A stretch of 26,095 bases of DNA from the NCBI GenBank assembly GCA_035493895.1, contig DATJHM010000286.1, forward strand, positions 1-26,095. Direction: 5' to 3'. Positions within the stretch are counted from its first letter, which is position 1; every line of letters starts with the position of its first letter. Position numbers and translations under genes: made by a program. The notes beneath the pieces are model-generated. The model was not told the DNA's origin. It did not search any database and saw nothing but the letters and a program-made list of their open reading frames with translations. The stretch is from DATJHM01 sp035493895. Lineage in GTDB: Bacteria; Chloroflexota; Ktedonobacteria; Ktedonobacterales; Ktedonobacteraceae. Positions 7,932 through 15,933 of this stretch are shown here, piece by piece.

Positions 7932-9290
7932 ATGAAGACGATCACAATGGAATTGAGAGGGAACGTGACAGAAATCAGTAAACCGGGAAAGCAAGAGCCC
8001 AGCGAGCAGTTGGGTACGGCAAAAACACGACGCGACATACTCAAAATGGGTGGCGCGCTTGCCGCATCGACGTTCGCACTGCCAGCCATTCTAACTGCCT
8101 GTGGTGCCACAAGTAGCGTCAACAAAACACTTCAGGTCTACTGGAGCACCGGACATATGTACAAAACGTACACACAGGTGGCACAAAAATTTGAGCAGGA
8201 CCATCCGGGATGGAAGGTCAATGTCGAGCCCTATCAATGGTCAGACATGCGTACGAAGCTGCTCTCAGGCTTTGCCGCTCATCGTGTGCCAGATCTGGTG
8301 GAGGTGCAGAGAGACTGGGTGCAGGAGTTTGCACTGGATGGCGATTTACTTTCGCTTGATGCCAATCTCAAGGTTGATGGCAAGAAGTTAAACTATCCTG
8401 ATGACTGGCAACCCTATGCAGTCAATCATAACCAAATCAACGGGGTAACATATGGGATTCAATTACATCTGACATGCCCATTGATTTTCTACAACAAGGA
8501 TATGTTTGCCAAAGCGGGCGTGACGCAGCCCCCGAAAACCTGGGACGAATTTCTTGCGGCTGCTCAAGCGCTCACGCATGACAATGTGTATGGGTTCGCG
8601 GCAGATTCGACGGTCTGGCCCTGGCTATTGCAGAATAACGTCTCGTACTATGATCCGGTGAAGCGTGAGGTGCCAATGGCCACCCCTGACACCTATCAGG
8701 CATTACAATTTATCACAGATCTCATCCACAAATACAAAGTTTCCCCGGCACCAGTTTCGCTCACAGATGCCACGAACTCACAGCAATTGTTCTCTGCACA
8801 GCGCATTGCCATGTACTACACGGGACCCTGGGATATCGCCCCGATTATGTCTGGTAGCCCGAACTTGCACTGGGGAATTGCCCAGGCCTTGACGGCAAAG
8901 TCGCAAAAGACGACCACGAACGGCACCAGTCTGGTCATTCCAAAGGACGCGAAAAATGCAGAGATGGCCTGGGAACTATTCCAGACGTACCTCTCGTTAG
9001 AAACCGAACTCGCAGTCACGAAAGAGGGTCTGATGACGATGCCACGTAAATCCTGGGCTGCCAGTCCACAGGTGAAGTCAGAGAGCCGTATCGCTCCCTT
9101 TGGCGTGGGATTGGCCTATGCAGAGCCAGAGACACTGACGCTGGACCTGACGGGACAGTCCGGTGCCATTGAAAATTTATTTAAGACGGCGCTTGGGGAT
9201 ATTATTTATAACCAGCATCCCGTTCCTGCTACCATGCAGCAGTTCGTCACCGCTGCTAACAAGCTTGCACAAAAAGGTGGCAAGTCATAA
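7932..9290 (+). CDS. ABC sugar transporter solute-binding lipoprotein (family 1), copy 1
   Basis: 452 residues. The N-terminus carries a twin-arginine motif (TRRDILKM, Arg33-Arg34), a hydrophobic stretch and a lipobox ending at Cys57 (AILTAC), so it is a Tat-exported lipoprotein on the outer face of the membrane. The mature part is a carbohydrate-type extracellular binding protein (QVYWSTGH, QKFEQDHPGWKVNVEPYQW, TGPWDI). More than half of its residues match the second binding protein at 14389-15690 by eye. Unlike that copy it has no permease genes beside it; it is followed 82 bases later by a sulfatase on the same strand. It probably shares the permease encoded at 12445-14307 or one elsewhere. 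GGAAG lies four bases upstream of ATG 7932; an in-frame ATG at 7947 is an alternative. Confidence 0.9.
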   Translation: MKTITMELRGNVTEISKPGKQEPSEQLGTAKTRRDILKMGGALAASTFALPAILTACGATSSVNKTLQVYWSTGHMYKTYTQVAQKFEQDHPGWKVNVEPYQWSDMRTKLLSGFAAHRVPDLVEVQRDWVQEFALDGDLLSLDANLKVDGKKLNYPDDWQPYAVNHNQINGVTYGIQLHLTCPLIFYNKDMFAKAGVTQPPKTWDEFLAAAQALTHDNVYGFAADSTVWPWLLQNNVSYYDPVKREVPMATPDTYQALQFITDLIHKYKVSPAPVSLTDATNSQQLFSAQRIAMYYTGPWDIAPIMSGSPNLHWGIAQALTAKSQKTTTNGTSLVIPKDAKNAEMAWELFQTYLSLETELAVTKEGLMTMPRKSWAASPQVKSESRIAPFGVGLAYAEPETLTLDLTGQSGAIENLFKTALGDIIYNQHPVPATMQQFVTAANKLAQKGGKS

Positions 9291-9372
9291 TTCCTTCCTT
9301 TTTTCAACAACGAACGCAATATACGGCAGTCGTGTATTGCTATTGCCATGTCCTGGAAAGGCAGATTGAGTC

Positions 9373-10731
9373 ATGAATATCTTACTGATTATGAGTGATG
9401 AGCATCGTCGTGATCTGATGGGGTGTGCGGGCCATCCTCTGGTCCAGACGCCCAATCTCGATGCGTTATCCGCGCAGGGGGTGCGCTTTGCGAATGCCTA
9501 CTGCAATAGCCCCTTGTGCGTGCCCAGTCGAGCGAGCTTTGCCACCGGCCTGCACGTACATGAGACTGAAAACTGGGACAATGCCAAGCCCTATGCCGGT
9601 ACTCATCCGAGCTGGGGGAAGTATCTGAGCGAAGCAGGCGTACAGGTGGTGACGGTGGGGAAATTGCATTTTGATCCCGCAAGCGATACCGGTTTTGCGG
9701 ACCAGCGACGTCCCACGAAGATGAGCCGCGATGGGGGTGGATTGCATCGTTCGCCAGTACAACGGCAAGCAAAGGCACGTGAGCGTTTTAATGACGTCGG
9801 TGCCGGAGATTTCTGGTTTGATCGTACCGAGAAGGAAACGGAAGCGGCGATAGATTTTATTGCGCATGAAGCTGGTCGTGAAGGGAAACCCTGGGCTTTA
9901 TGGCTGGACTATGTTCCACCTCATTTCCCACTTGTCGCGCCACGTCCTTTCTATGATCTGTATCCGGAAGATGCGGTAGATCTCCCCTACGATAACCCAT
10001 CAGCCGAGCATCATCCAGCCCTTGAAGAGATGCGCACCTATTTTGATGGCCGCAATATCGATGAGGCGACGTTGCGTCGTACACGTGCCGCGTACTATGG
10101 TCTGGTGTCGTATATAGACCATCAGGTCGGACGTGTTGTGCAGGCGTTGCAAGAGAGTGGTCAGGCGGAAGATACGCTGGTTATCTACACCAGCGATCAT
10201 GGCGAGTCGCTGGGCGATCACGATTTGTGGTGGAAGTGCACAATGTATGAACAGTCGGTCGGTGTTCCGCTGATTATGGCCGGGCCATCGATTCCGCGAG
10301 GGGAAGTGCGGACTGAGCCAGTATCGCTGATCGACGTGACTGCGACGCTGGCCGATGCGCTTGGCCAGGTGCCGCCTCCGAGCTGGCAGGGGCGCTCCCT
10401 GTTGCCGATTGCCCAGGGGAAGGAGCGCCGTGGCGATGATGAGGTCGTATTTAGCCAGTATCACGCGCATGGTGTCAGCCATGGGATCTTCATGATTCGC
10501 AAAGGGCAGTTTAAATATGTCTACTATCCGCATTTCCCGGCGCAGTTATTCAATCTCGAGAACGATCCGCGCGAACTGCACGATCTCGCAATCGATGCGA
10601 GCTATGCCCCCGTGCTGGCCGACCTGCACGCGGCATTGACGCGCATTGTCAATCCTGAAGAGGTCGATGAAAGAGCGCTCGCCGATCAGAGGAAACGGCT
10701 TCAGGAACTCGAAGCTTTAAAGAACTCGTAG
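9373..10731 (+). CDS. Type I sulfatase (Cys-type), third of three; choline-sulfatase-like
   Basis: 452 residues. The start NILLIMSDEHRRDLMGCAGHP resembles the choline-sulfatase/heparan-type branch of the family. The modification signature is CVPSR with Cys49, followed by ASFATGL. TSDHGESLGDHDLWWK gives the second metal and substrate region, and FNLENDPRELHDLA the C-terminal block. No signal peptide, so cytoplasmic. It follows the first binding-protein gene on the same strand by 82 bases, suggesting co-transcription and that this binding protein brings in its substrate. It needs the maturase encoded at 4577-5908 or another. It ends 28 bases before the first REP-like repeat. Only a weak ribosome site (GAG, four bases before the ATG) is visible. 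Confidence 0.92.
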   Translation: MNILLIMSDEHRRDLMGCAGHPLVQTPNLDALSAQGVRFANAYCNSPLCVPSRASFATGLHVHETENWDNAKPYAGTHPSWGKYLSEAGVQVVTVGKLHFDPASDTGFADQRRPTKMSRDGGGLHRSPVQRQAKARERFNDVGAGDFWFDRTEKETEAAIDFIAHEAGREGKPWALWLDYVPPHFPLVAPRPFYDLYPEDAVDLPYDNPSAEHHPALEEMRTYFDGRNIDEATLRRTRAAYYGLVSYIDHQVGRVVQALQESGQAEDTLVIYTSDHGESLGDHDLWWKCTMYEQSVGVPLIMAGPSIPRGEVRTEPVSLIDVTATLADALGQVPPPSWQGRSLLPIAQGKERRGDDEVVFSQYHAHGVSHGIFMIRKGQFKYVYYPHFPAQLFNLENDPRELHDLAIDASYAPVLADLHAALTRIVNPEEVDERALADQRKRLQELEALKNS

Positions 10732-10743
10732 TGTAGCGTCCTG

Positions 10744-10758
10744 CGACGGGATGAAGCT
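10744..10758. repeat. Left boundary direct repeat of the RAYT/REP block
   Basis: CGACGGGATGAAGCT abuts the first repeat unit exactly. The same sequence with a three-base insertion (CGACGG-CTG-GATGAAGCT) is found at 12408-12425 just past the last unit, in the same orientation. It may mark the ends of an inserted or duplicated block. Confidence 0.55.
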
Positions 10759-10938
10759 CAGTAGAGGCACGGTGGAACTGTGCCTGGGAACTCGCACGAT
10801 TCCTCTCGCACCGGAGGCGATGGTGGCAAAGGAGAGGAACATTCTCGCCCCCCCTGGCTGCTCACATTTCGAGGTAGGAGACGAAGGTCGCCAGGAATTG
10901 AGTCTGGGAACAGGAGTAGCGAAAGTAAGAAGAGAGAT
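10759..10938 (+). repeat. REP-like unit F1 (long form, 180 bp)
   Basis: Begins CA-GTAG (GTAG 10761-10764), followed at once by a compact hairpin, AGGCACGGT (10765-10773) with ACTGTGCCT (10777-10785) and a three-base loop, one G-T pair. The remaining 150 bases contain further inverted segments and match unit F3 (11978-12167) closely; F1 lacks about ten bases of the hairpin loop. The GTAG foot beside a hairpin is the hallmark of REP sequences handled by RAYT transposases. Confidence 0.8.
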
Positions 10939-11020
10939 CAGTAGTGGCACGGTGAAGTGATAACGGAACTGTGCCTGGGAACTCGCCCGATTCCTTTCGC
11001 TCCGGAGGTGATGGCGGTTG
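10939..11020 (+). repeat. REP-like unit F2 (short form)
   Basis: CA-GTAG (10941-10944), then GGCACGGT (10946-10953) pairing with ACTGTGCC (10968-10975). It follows F1 in direct tandem with a 180-bp period. The match to the other units stops after TCCGGAGG near 11008, so the long tail is missing. Confidence 0.75.
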
Positions 11021-11050
11021 TACGCGGTTTATTGTCCCCAAAACGCGTCC

Positions 11051-11166
11051 TGTGAGATTGGTCGCAAAGGCCACCATGCTCGTATGTCCATTTAGTCCGG
11101 CGGAGCGAAAGGAATCGTGCGAGTTCGCAGGCACAGTTCCGCTATCGCTGCACCGTGCCACTACTG
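11051..11166 (-). repeat. REP-like unit R1 with conserved flank (116 bp)
   Basis: Inverse copy: AGGCACAGT (11129-11137) pairs with ACCGTGCCA (11152-11160), followed by CTAC (11161-11164), the complement of GTAG. Together with F2 it makes a head-to-head pair like a BIME. The whole 116 bases are repeated at 11246-11361 with two mismatches. Confidence 0.78.
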
Positions 11167-11245
11167 ATCCTTATGGTGCTTTGGCGGTAGGTGGGCACGT
11201 CGGCAACGGCAGGGAAAACGGTTTCATGCCTATACGTTCTCGTAT

Positions 11246-11361
11246 TGTGAGATTGGTCGCAAAGGCTACCATGCTCGTATGTCCATTTAGTCCGGCGGAG
11301 CGAGAGGAATCGTGCGAGTTCGCAGGCACAGTTCCGCTATCGCTGCACCGTGCCACTACTG
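11246..11361 (-). repeat. REP-like unit R2 with conserved flank (116 bp)
   Basis: Near-identical copy of 11051-11166 (two differences by eye), same orientation, start-to-start distance 195 bases. It includes about 40 bases of non-hairpin flank, so the duplication covers more than the REP core. CTAC foot at 11356-11359. Confidence 0.78.
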
Positions 11362-11477
11362 GGTTATATGGGATATTAGGAAGTGTTGGACACATTTTCC
11401 CTTTTTTGACCAAACATTAAGTATTACATTGGTAGATAGGTAATGTTTCGTCTCAAGGGTTAAGAAGGAGTAAAAAG

Positions 11478-11960
11478 GTGTCTGATGATAATCCTGCAAA
11501 GTATCATCGTCGTTCGATGCGGTTGCCTGCGTATGATTATACAAGCTTTGGGGCCTATTACGTAACTGTTTGTACGCGAGAAAGAGTCCCCTACTTTAGT
11601 GATCCCATCTGTAAAAATATGGTCGAAGAAGCATGGAAAGGCCTTCCTAAGCATTTTTCAACTATTCGCCTGGATGCTTTTGCCATTTTGCCCGATCATG
11701 TGCATGCTCTTCTCTGGCTGATACCTACAGAGAAGAGTAGACCGGCTTTGGGGACTATTGTTTGTACCTTTAGAGCAGATGTTGCCCGAGATTGGTCCCG
11801 GCATGTCCAGGCGAATGGAGGGGTGAAGCCTGCGTCTATATGGCAAAGTGGCTATTATGATCGCGTGATACGGAATGAGCATGAGTTACAGCAGAAACGT
11901 CTCTATATTCTGAACAATCCGGTAAAACATGCGATGAGACGAAATGGTTACGAAGGTTGA
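11478..11960 (+). CDS. REP-associated tyrosine transposase (RAYT, Y1/IS200-like)
   Basis: 160 residues, starting at GTG 11478 with GAAGGAG seven bases upstream. The N-terminal block RRSMRLPAYDYTSFGAYYVT is typical of RAYTs. The HUH metal motif is PDHVHALL (His74, His76) and the single catalytic tyrosine is Tyr126 or Tyr127 in GYYDRVIRNEHEL. The ending YILNNPVKHAMRRNGY is also family-typical. RAYTs are domesticated single-copy relatives of IS200/IS605 transposases that cut single-stranded REP hairpins next to a GTAG tetranucleotide. Here seven such hairpins flank the gene on both sides, so enzyme and substrate are together. The gene appears intact. It lies in the gap between two convergent sugar-locus genes, where it disrupts nothing. 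Confidence 0.93.
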   Translation: MSDDNPAKYHRRSMRLPAYDYTSFGAYYVTVCTRERVPYFSDPICKNMVEEAWKGLPKHFSTIRLDAFAILPDHVHALLWLIPTEKSRPALGTIVCTFRADVARDWSRHVQANGGVKPASIWQSGYYDRVIRNEHELQQKRLYILNNPVKHAMRRNGYEG

Positions 11961-11977
11961 CAGAGCAGAAGAGAGAT

Positions 11978-12167
11978 CAGTAGAGGCACGGTGAAGTGAT
12001 AACGGAACTGAGCCTGGGAACTCGCCCGATTCCTCTCGCTCCGGAGGCGATAGTGGCAAAGGAGAGGAACATCCTCGCCCCCCTGGTAGCTCACATTTCG
12101 AGGTAGGAGACGAAGACCGCCAGGAATTGAGTCTGGGAACAGGAGTAGCCAAAGTAAGAAGAGAGAT
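11978..12167 (+). repeat. REP-like unit F3 (long form, 190 bp)
   Basis: CA-GTAG (11980-11983), AGGCACGGT (11984-11992) pairing with ACTGAGCCT (12007-12015), which has one mismatch compared with the other copies. The tail contains TTCCTCTC...GAGAGGAA and GGCGA...TCGCC inverted pairs. It begins 18 bases after the transposase stop and is followed in direct tandem by F4. Confidence 0.8.
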
Positions 12168-12315
12168 CAGTAGAGGCACGGTGGAGCGATAGCGGAACTG
12201 TGCCTGGGAACTCGCCCGATTCCTCTCGCTCCGGAGGCGATAGTGGCAAAGGAGAGGAACATCCTCGCCCCTCTGGTAGCTCGCGTTTCGAGGTAGGAGA
12301 CGAAGGCCGCCATCC
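12168..12315 (+). repeat. REP-like unit F4
   Basis: CA-GTAG (12170-12173), AGGCACGGT (12174-12182) with ACTGTGCCT (12197-12205). It matches F3 through AGGTAGGAGACGAAGGCCGCC, then diverges near 12312. Period from F3 is 190 bases. Confidence 0.8.
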
Positions 12316-12332
12316 TTGCCCGTGCGATACCT

Positions 12333-12400
12333 GCGGAGCGAAAGGGATCGGGCGAGTTCCCAGGCACAGTTCCGTTCCACTCCACCGTGCCACTACTGAG
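12333..12400 (-). repeat. REP-like unit R3
   Basis: Inverse copy: AGGCACAGT (12362-12370) and ACCGTGCCA (12384-12392), then CTAC (12393-12396). It pairs head-to-head with F4 and closes the block 44 bases before the stop of the convergent permease gene, where it may also serve as a transcription stop. Confidence 0.78.
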
Positions 12401-12407
12401 CCACATT

Positions 12408-12425
12408 CGACGGCTGGATGAAGCT
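12408..12425. repeat. Right boundary direct repeat of the RAYT/REP block
   Basis: CGACGGCTGGATGAAGCT, the same as 10744-10758 apart from the inserted CTG, in the same orientation. It lies 12 bases after the CTAC foot of R3. Confidence 0.55.
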
Positions 12426-12444
12426 TGCCTGAGTGCCACGGCGT

Positions 12445-13272
12445 TCACTTCATGCCGGAGAGCACGATGCCACGTACAAAGTAGCGTTGTGTGATAAAGA
12501 AAAGGATGAGTGCAGGAATGAGGAGCACCATCGCGCCAGCCGCGACATATTGCCATTGCGTCGTGTATTCCTGATTGAACAGCGTTAGCCCGATAGGCAT
12601 TGTGCGCATATCGGTCGTATTGACGACAACCACAGGCCAGAGCAATTCATCCCAATGGGCCAGGAAGGTAAACAATCCCAACGTTGCCAGCGCAGGCTTC
12701 ACCTGCGGCAGAATGATGCGCCAGTAGACACCAAACTCGGAGCAGCCATCAATGCGTGCGGCATCAATGAGTTCCAGGGGTAACGGGCGTATAAACTGGC
12801 GCATCAGAAAAATGCCGTAGGCGCTCATGATAAAAGGCACAATAAGCGCCTGATAGGTATTGAGCCAGTCCCAACTGCCCATCATGATATAGAGGGGGAT
12901 GAGCCGCACAAAAAACGGAATCATCAAGGTTCCCATCACCAGCAGGAAAAGCACGTTCTTGAGGGGAAAGCGATATTTGGCAAAGACATAGCCTGCCAGA
13001 GGGTCAAAGAAAAGGTGTGCGAGCGTAATCGCAGTTGCCACAATCACGCTATTGAGAAAGAAGCGAGCAAAAGGTGCCATTGTCCAGATAGACGCATAGT
13101 TTTGAAACTGCGGGACCGAAGGAAAAATGACCGGAAGACCGGAGAAGATTTCGGACTGGCTCTGTAAAGAGAGCGAAATCAGATACAGGAATGGAATGAT
13201 TGCCAGGAGTGCGAACAGGCTTAACACCAGATAGAAAAGTACGCTCTTGCCAAAGAATAGCGTTTTTCTCAT
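12445..13272 (-). CDS. ABC sugar transporter permease, MalG type
   Basis: 275 residues from ATG 13272, chosen because GAGGGGAAG lies seven bases upstream; the longer frame to 13341 has no ribosome site. Six membrane segments are predicted, and the EAA loop that docks with the ATPase is seen as DAARIDGCSEFGVYWRIILP near residue 190. It forms the second half of an inner-membrane channel with the MalF-type protein encoded 93 bases upstream. Third gene of the minus-strand operon binding protein-permease-permease. No ATPase gene is present in the window, so the system probably uses a shared MsmX/UgpC-type ATPase encoded elsewhere. Confidence 0.92.
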   Translation of the reverse strand: MRKTLFFGKSVLFYLVLSLFALLAIIPFLYLISLSLQSQSEIFSGLPVIFPSVPQFQNYASIWTMAPFARFFLNSVIVATAITLAHLFFDPLAGYVFAKYRFPLKNVLFLLVMGTLMIPFFVRLIPLYIMMGSWDWLNTYQALIVPFIMSAYGIFLMRQFIRPLPLELIDAARIDGCSEFGVYWRIILPQVKPALATLGLFTFLAHWDELLWPVVVVNTTDMRTMPIGLTLFNQEYTTQWQYVAAGAMVLLIPALILFFITQRYFVRGIVLSGMK

Positions 13273-13365
13273 AAACTTCTTCCCCTCTCTATGGTAGAGA
13301 TAGCGAATAGAGAGTGGGCTGCGTTGCACACTCTTTTGCATGGATAAGGGAGCAGCAGCTCTGCA

Positions 13366-14307
13366 TCAATATTCAACGTTGCGATTCCCGAGGCGGAACT
13401 GAATGATGGTAAAGACAAGAATGGTCAGGAAGAGCAAGAAAGTTAATGCCGAGGCGTAGGCGATAGTATTGTCCGTAAAGGCCACGTTGAACACGTTGAA
13501 TACGTAAAAGTTCGTGGCATTTGCCGGGCCACCCTGCGTAATAATGTAGGCCTGCGTGAAGGCCTGGAGGCTACTGATGACGCCGACGATCGAGACGAAA
13601 AGCGTCGTGGGAAAGAGGAGCGGCAGCGTGATATGAAAAAAACGCGCGACCTTGCCCGCGCCATCGACCTGAGCCGCATGATAGTAATCGTCGGGAATAT
13701 TCTGCAAGCCTGCCAGGAAGAGTAACATCGTATAGCCACTTGCCTGCCAGACCGTGATCCCGATAACCGTTGGCAGTGCCCAATTTGTGCTGGTCAACCA
13801 GTTCTGCCCGGGCAGACCAAATTTGAGCAGGACGTTATTCAAGATACCGGTCAGTGGATTAAGGATCGCACGCCACATCAAGCCGACAATGACGCCAGAG
13901 CTGACATAAGGAATCATAAAGATGGCGCGAAATATAACGCGTCCACGAAATGGCCTATCCAACAAAAGGGCCAGAGCCAGACCGATCACGATATCTAAAA
14001 TCACGACGCCAAGCGCGAAGATCACCGTGACTTTAAATGAGTTGATTGCCTGTGGATCTTGAAAGGCCTGAACATAGTTTTGTAGGCCAATAAACTCTCC
14101 TGTGTTATCGCTCTGGAGACTGGTGAGAAACTCAGAGATAATAGGATAGAAAAAGAAGATGCTAAAGTAAATCAAGGCTGGTGCCAGGAAAATGTACGCG
14201 ACCAGGGCCTGACGGCTCGCCAGTCCTATACGTACTCTCCCATCGGCTGAGCGTTCCGGTGCTTTCTCTTGCTCTTGTTTTCGCTTCTGGGATACCATTA
14301 CCCCCAT
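13366..14307 (-). CDS. ABC sugar transporter permease, MalF type
   Basis: 313 residues with a charged cytoplasmic N-terminal tail of about 30 residues and six membrane segments. The EAA loop is HAAQVDGAGKVARFFHITLP near residue 220. AGGAG lies six bases upstream of ATG 14307. Second gene of the operon, 81 bases after the binding-protein stop. With the MalG-type partner it forms the carbohydrate channel of a CUT1-type importer. Confidence 0.93.
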   Translation of the reverse strand: MGVMVSQKRKQEQEKAPERSADGRVRIGLASRQALVAYIFLAPALIYFSIFFFYPIISEFLTSLQSDNTGEFIGLQNYVQAFQDPQAINSFKVTVIFALGVVILDIVIGLALALLLDRPFRGRVIFRAIFMIPYVSSGVIVGLMWRAILNPLTGILNNVLLKFGLPGQNWLTSTNWALPTVIGITVWQASGYTMLLFLAGLQNIPDDYYHAAQVDGAGKVARFFHITLPLLFPTTLFVSIVGVISSLQAFTQAYIITQGGPANATNFYVFNVFNVAFTDNTIAYASALTFLLFLTILVFTIIQFRLGNRNVEY

Positions 14308-14388
14308 ACCTTACTCCTATTCAAATACAGTATCCTGGCACTACTTCTTGCCAGTGAAAATTGCAGTACGCACGCATACAGGCTGGCC

Positions 14389-15690
14389 CTACTTTTTCAA
14401 CAGCTTATTCGCGGATGCTACAAACTGTTGCATCGTTTCAGGAACCGGGCGACTGCGATAAATAATATCCTCGAAAGCATTGGTGAAGAGCGTGCCAATG
14501 GCGCCAGAGTGCCCCGTACGATCCAATTCACCCGAACTTGATTGGGCATATGACAGGCCCTGCGCAAAAGGAGCAATGCGGTTTAATGCCTGGATTTGCG
14601 GACTTGCGGCCCAGGATTTGCGTGGCATAGGCATACGTGCTTCCTTCGAGACAGCAATCTCAGTATCAAGCGCAACGTAGCGTTGCAGCAATTCCCAGGC
14701 CATTTCTGGATTTTTCGCGCCTTTGGGAATAAAGAGACTGGTGCCTGCGGTCGAGGTTGCCTGGACCTTTTTCGTCAGAGCCTGCGCGATATCCCAGTGC
14801 AAATTTGGGCTACTGGTAAGGATCGGTTTAATATCCCACGGACCCGTGAGAAACATCGCCACACGCTGTGCGGAAAAGAGCGGTTGTGTGGTAGATGCGT
14901 CCGTGAGTGATGTTGGTGTGGGCGAAACCTTATATTTGTGTACCAGATCAGCTTGAAACTGGAGCGCCTCATAGGTTTCAGGAGTGGTCATCGGCACGAC
15001 ATTGTTTGCCGGATCGTAGTATTGCACGCCGTTCTGCATCAGCCAGGGCCAGACGTTTGCATTGACCCCACAGCCATACACATTGTCATGGGTAAGCTCC
15101 TGAGCAGCCGCAAGAAACTCACTCCAGGTTGTTGGTGGCTGTTTGATCCCCGCTTTTGCCAGGAGATCTTTATTATAGAAAAGCAGCACGCAGGTCAGAT
15201 GGAGTTGAATACCATAGACCTGACCATTGATGCTGTTACGTGTGACCGTATTCGCTTGCCAATCATTGGGAAAGCCCATCTGTTTGCCGCTGGCATGCAG
15301 ATAGGACTGAAGCGAAAGGATATTCCCTGCCAGGCCAAACTCCTGGACCCAACCACCGGGTTCTTCCACCAGGTCCGGCACCTTTTTGGCGGCGAAATTT
15401 GCGAGAATTTTTGCACGCATATCGGTCCATTGGTACGGCTCAACGTTGACTTTCCAGCCAGGATGATCTTTCTCAAACTGTTGCGTGACACTTGCGTAGG
15501 CGTCAAACATATGGCCGGTGTTCCAATAGACCTGGAGAGTTTTGGGTGTGGCATTTTTCGTATCGCACGCACTGAGAATGGTGGGAACGGCGAAGGTGGA
15601 GGCAGCCAATGAGCCCCCCAGCTTCAGTACATCACGACGTGTTCGCGGCTTGGAGAGTTCCTCGGTAGATAGGCTACGATTGGCCATCAT
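14389..15690 (-). CDS. ABC sugar transporter solute-binding lipoprotein (family 1), copy 2
   Basis: 433 residues from ATG 15690; the frame extends upstream to 15741, but AAAAGCAAG directly before 15690 and the usual length of the N-region favour the shorter form. A twin-arginine motif (TRRDVLKL), hydrophobic stretch and lipobox ending TILSAC make it a Tat-exported lipoprotein. The mature protein is a close paralogue of the binding protein at 7932-9290 (shared EKDHPGWKVNVEPYQW-like, YGIQLHLTC, WAASPQ and PVPETMQQFV-like segments). It is first in an operon with two permeases, under the predicted promoter at 15934-15963, with a leader of about 235 bases. Confidence 0.9.
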   Translation of the reverse strand: MMANRSLSTEELSKPRTRRDVLKLGGSLAASTFAVPTILSACDTKNATPKTLQVYWNTGHMFDAYASVTQQFEKDHPGWKVNVEPYQWTDMRAKILANFAAKKVPDLVEEPGGWVQEFGLAGNILSLQSYLHASGKQMGFPNDWQANTVTRNSINGQVYGIQLHLTCVLLFYNKDLLAKAGIKQPPTTWSEFLAAAQELTHDNVYGCGVNANVWPWLMQNGVQYYDPANNVVPMTTPETYEALQFQADLVHKYKVSPTPTSLTDASTTQPLFSAQRVAMFLTGPWDIKPILTSSPNLHWDIAQALTKKVQATSTAGTSLFIPKGAKNPEMAWELLQRYVALDTEIAVSKEARMPMPRKSWAASPQIQALNRIAPFAQGLSYAQSSSGELDRTGHSGAIGTLFTNAFEDIIYRSRPVPETMQQFVASANKLLKK

Positions 15691-15822
15691 CTTGCTTTTT
15701 CTCAATTCCTTTGTTACAAAGATGCATTCATCTAAATGCATAGAGGCGGTAATTCCTGAGCTGATTCATGTAAGAGAACCTGTCATTGAAGCGTAGAGAT
15801 GCAGGCATCAGTGAGGCCGTTC

Positions 15823-15841
15823 TCCATACGACTGAACAACA
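15823..15841 (-). promoter_or_regulatory. Conserved leader element, copy 2
   Basis: TCCATACGACTGAACAACA on the plus strand, identical to 7423-7441, inside the predicted 5' leader of the transporter operon. Confidence 0.5.
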
Positions 15842-15905
15842 TATCGATAGGCACACTGGATACACCCGACACTCCTGGGAATAGCTCTCTGCAAGGAAGT
15901 TCATC

Positions 15906-15923
15906 GTTTCACCGTGCGGAAAC
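15906..15923 (-). promoter_or_regulatory. Candidate repressor operator, copy 2
   Basis: GTTTCACCGTGCGGAAAC is a near-palindrome (GTTTC...GAAAC arms) located about 4-21 bases downstream of the predicted start site of the transporter operon. The same position relative to the promoter is occupied at 7530-7548. This is a classical roadblock position for a LacI-like repressor. Confidence 0.55.
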
Positions 15924-15933
15924 TACAGTTACA

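Noticed and set aside
10744..12425. CRISPR array or tandem tRNA-like cluster
   Set aside because: The repeats are long, present in both orientations and irregularly spaced, with no uniform spacers and no cas genes or tRNA folds.
10862..12556. Several open frames of 60-165 codons on both strands across the repeat block
   Set aside because: They are translations of the repeated DNA: the same peptide fragments recur in forward and inverse copies, none has a ribosome site or family features, and they overlap each other.
14938..15612. 224-codon plus-strand frame
   Set aside because: Antisense to the second binding-protein gene, which is clearly real.
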